Positions 5,905 through 6,352 of a DNA stretch of 6,352 nt are shown one piece after another. Source of the DNA: an uncultured Collinsella sp. (GTDB taxonomy: Bacteria > Actinomycetota > Coriobacteriia > Coriobacteriales > Coriobacteriaceae); the NCBI GenBank assembly GCA_900555955.1, contig USNA01000058.1, positions 1-6,352 on the forward strand. The letters run 5' to 3'. The stretch's first letter is position 1. Each line of letters starts with the position of its first letter. Below the pieces are notes generated by a model. That model was not told where the DNA came from. It worked only from the letters and a program-made list of their open reading frames with translations, and made no database searches. The position numbers were made by a program, and so were the translations under genes.

Positions 5905-6352
5905 ATGCTTATTGCATTGCAGGGCGCCGTTTCGCAGGGCGTCCTCTGGGGCATTATGGTGCTTGGCGTGTTTATCACGTTCCGCCTGCTCGACATCCCC
6001 GATATGACCTGCGACGGCAGCTTTGCCCTCGGCGGCTGCGTCTGCGCCGTACTCATCGTCAATAACAACGTCGACCCGCTGCTCGCTGTTTTGGCCGGCA
6101 TGTGTGCCGGTGCCATCGCGGGCGCCGTCACGGGCATTTTGACCACCGTCTTTGAGATTCCCGCGATCCTCGCCGGAATCCTGACGCAGATCAGCCTGTG
6201 GTCCATCAACCTGCGCATCATGGGCAAATCCAATACGCCCATCCTTGCCAAGGGCACCATCTTCTCGTCTGTCAGCAACATGACGGGCCTGCCGCAGTCC
6301 ACCGTCGCCATCATCCTGGGCATCTTGCTCGCTGTGGCTATCGTCGCCATCC
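5905..6352 (+). CDS. ABC transporter permease (COG4120 type, TrpY-like), 3'-truncated by the window
   Basis: Integral membrane subunit of the importer whose receptor is encoded just upstream. The visible 149 residues are strongly hydrophobic. Likely membrane segments are near 9-30 (GVLWGIMVLGVFITFRLLDI), 39-53, 58-81, 85-101 and 132-149. The block DIPDMTCDGSFALGG (30-44) matches the conserved N-terminal signature of this permease family, usually of the form DxPDLTVDGSFxLG. EIPAILAGILT (84-94) and INLRIMGKSN (101-110) also fit. The start is ATG 5905 with AGGAGG (5891-5896) eight bases upstream. An ATG at 5898 lies closer to the same site but opens an unrelated frame that stops at 6065. The gene is open at the right edge, where about half of it is missing. 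The usual next gene in this family is the ATPase (COG1101). Confidence 0.92.
   Translation, partial: MLIALQGAVSQGVLWGIMVLGVFITFRLLDIPDMTCDGSFALGGCVCAVLIVNNNVDPLLAVLAGMCAGAIAGAVTGILTTVFEIPAILAGILTQISLWSINLRIMGKSNTPILAKGTIFSSVSNMTGLPQSTVAIILGILLAVAIVAI

Overview
The window looks like ordinary chromosome from a high-G+C, anaerobic-type actinobacterium. The strong C/G third-position preference, the protein sequences and the gene content fit the Coriobacteriia, and a Collinsella-like gut organism is my best guess. That is an inference from style and homology; there is no rRNA or other taxonomic marker in the window.

Layout: (1) Positions 1-182 hold no convincing gene but are packed with inverted repeats, including a 10-bp stem that encloses three smaller hairpins. 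(2) 183-1125, minus strand, is an alpha/beta hydrolase (acetyl-esterase-like) whose frame is broken near codon 35 by a tandem GGCC duplication; removing one copy restores a 312-residue protein. (3) 1126-1369 is a divergent intergenic region with three dyad-symmetric sites. (4) 1370-1933, plus, is a stand-alone glucose-type PTS EIIA protein with its own terminator. (5) 2115-3518, plus, is asparaginyl-tRNA synthetase (asnS), with a GTG start, an extended -10 promoter and a strong terminator. (6) 3777-4559, plus, is a WYL-type transcriptional regulator, preceded by an 11-bp tandem repeat. (7) 4720-5700 and 5905-6352 (cut by the window edge), plus, are the substrate-binding lipoprotein and permease of a COG2984/COG4120-type ABC importer (TrpX/TrpY-like). 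They are separated by a perfect 11-bp hairpin; the ATPase gene is expected just beyond the right edge.

How the parts relate: the EIIA, asnS and regulator/importer blocks are separate transcription units. The first two are closed by intrinsic terminators. The regulator has no visible terminator and lies directly upstream of the importer promoter, so it is a plausible but unproven local regulator of importer expression. I found no CRISPR array, phage gene, transposase, tRNA/rRNA gene or clear new system. The most interesting items are the frameshifted hydrolase and the hairpin-dense segment at the left edge.
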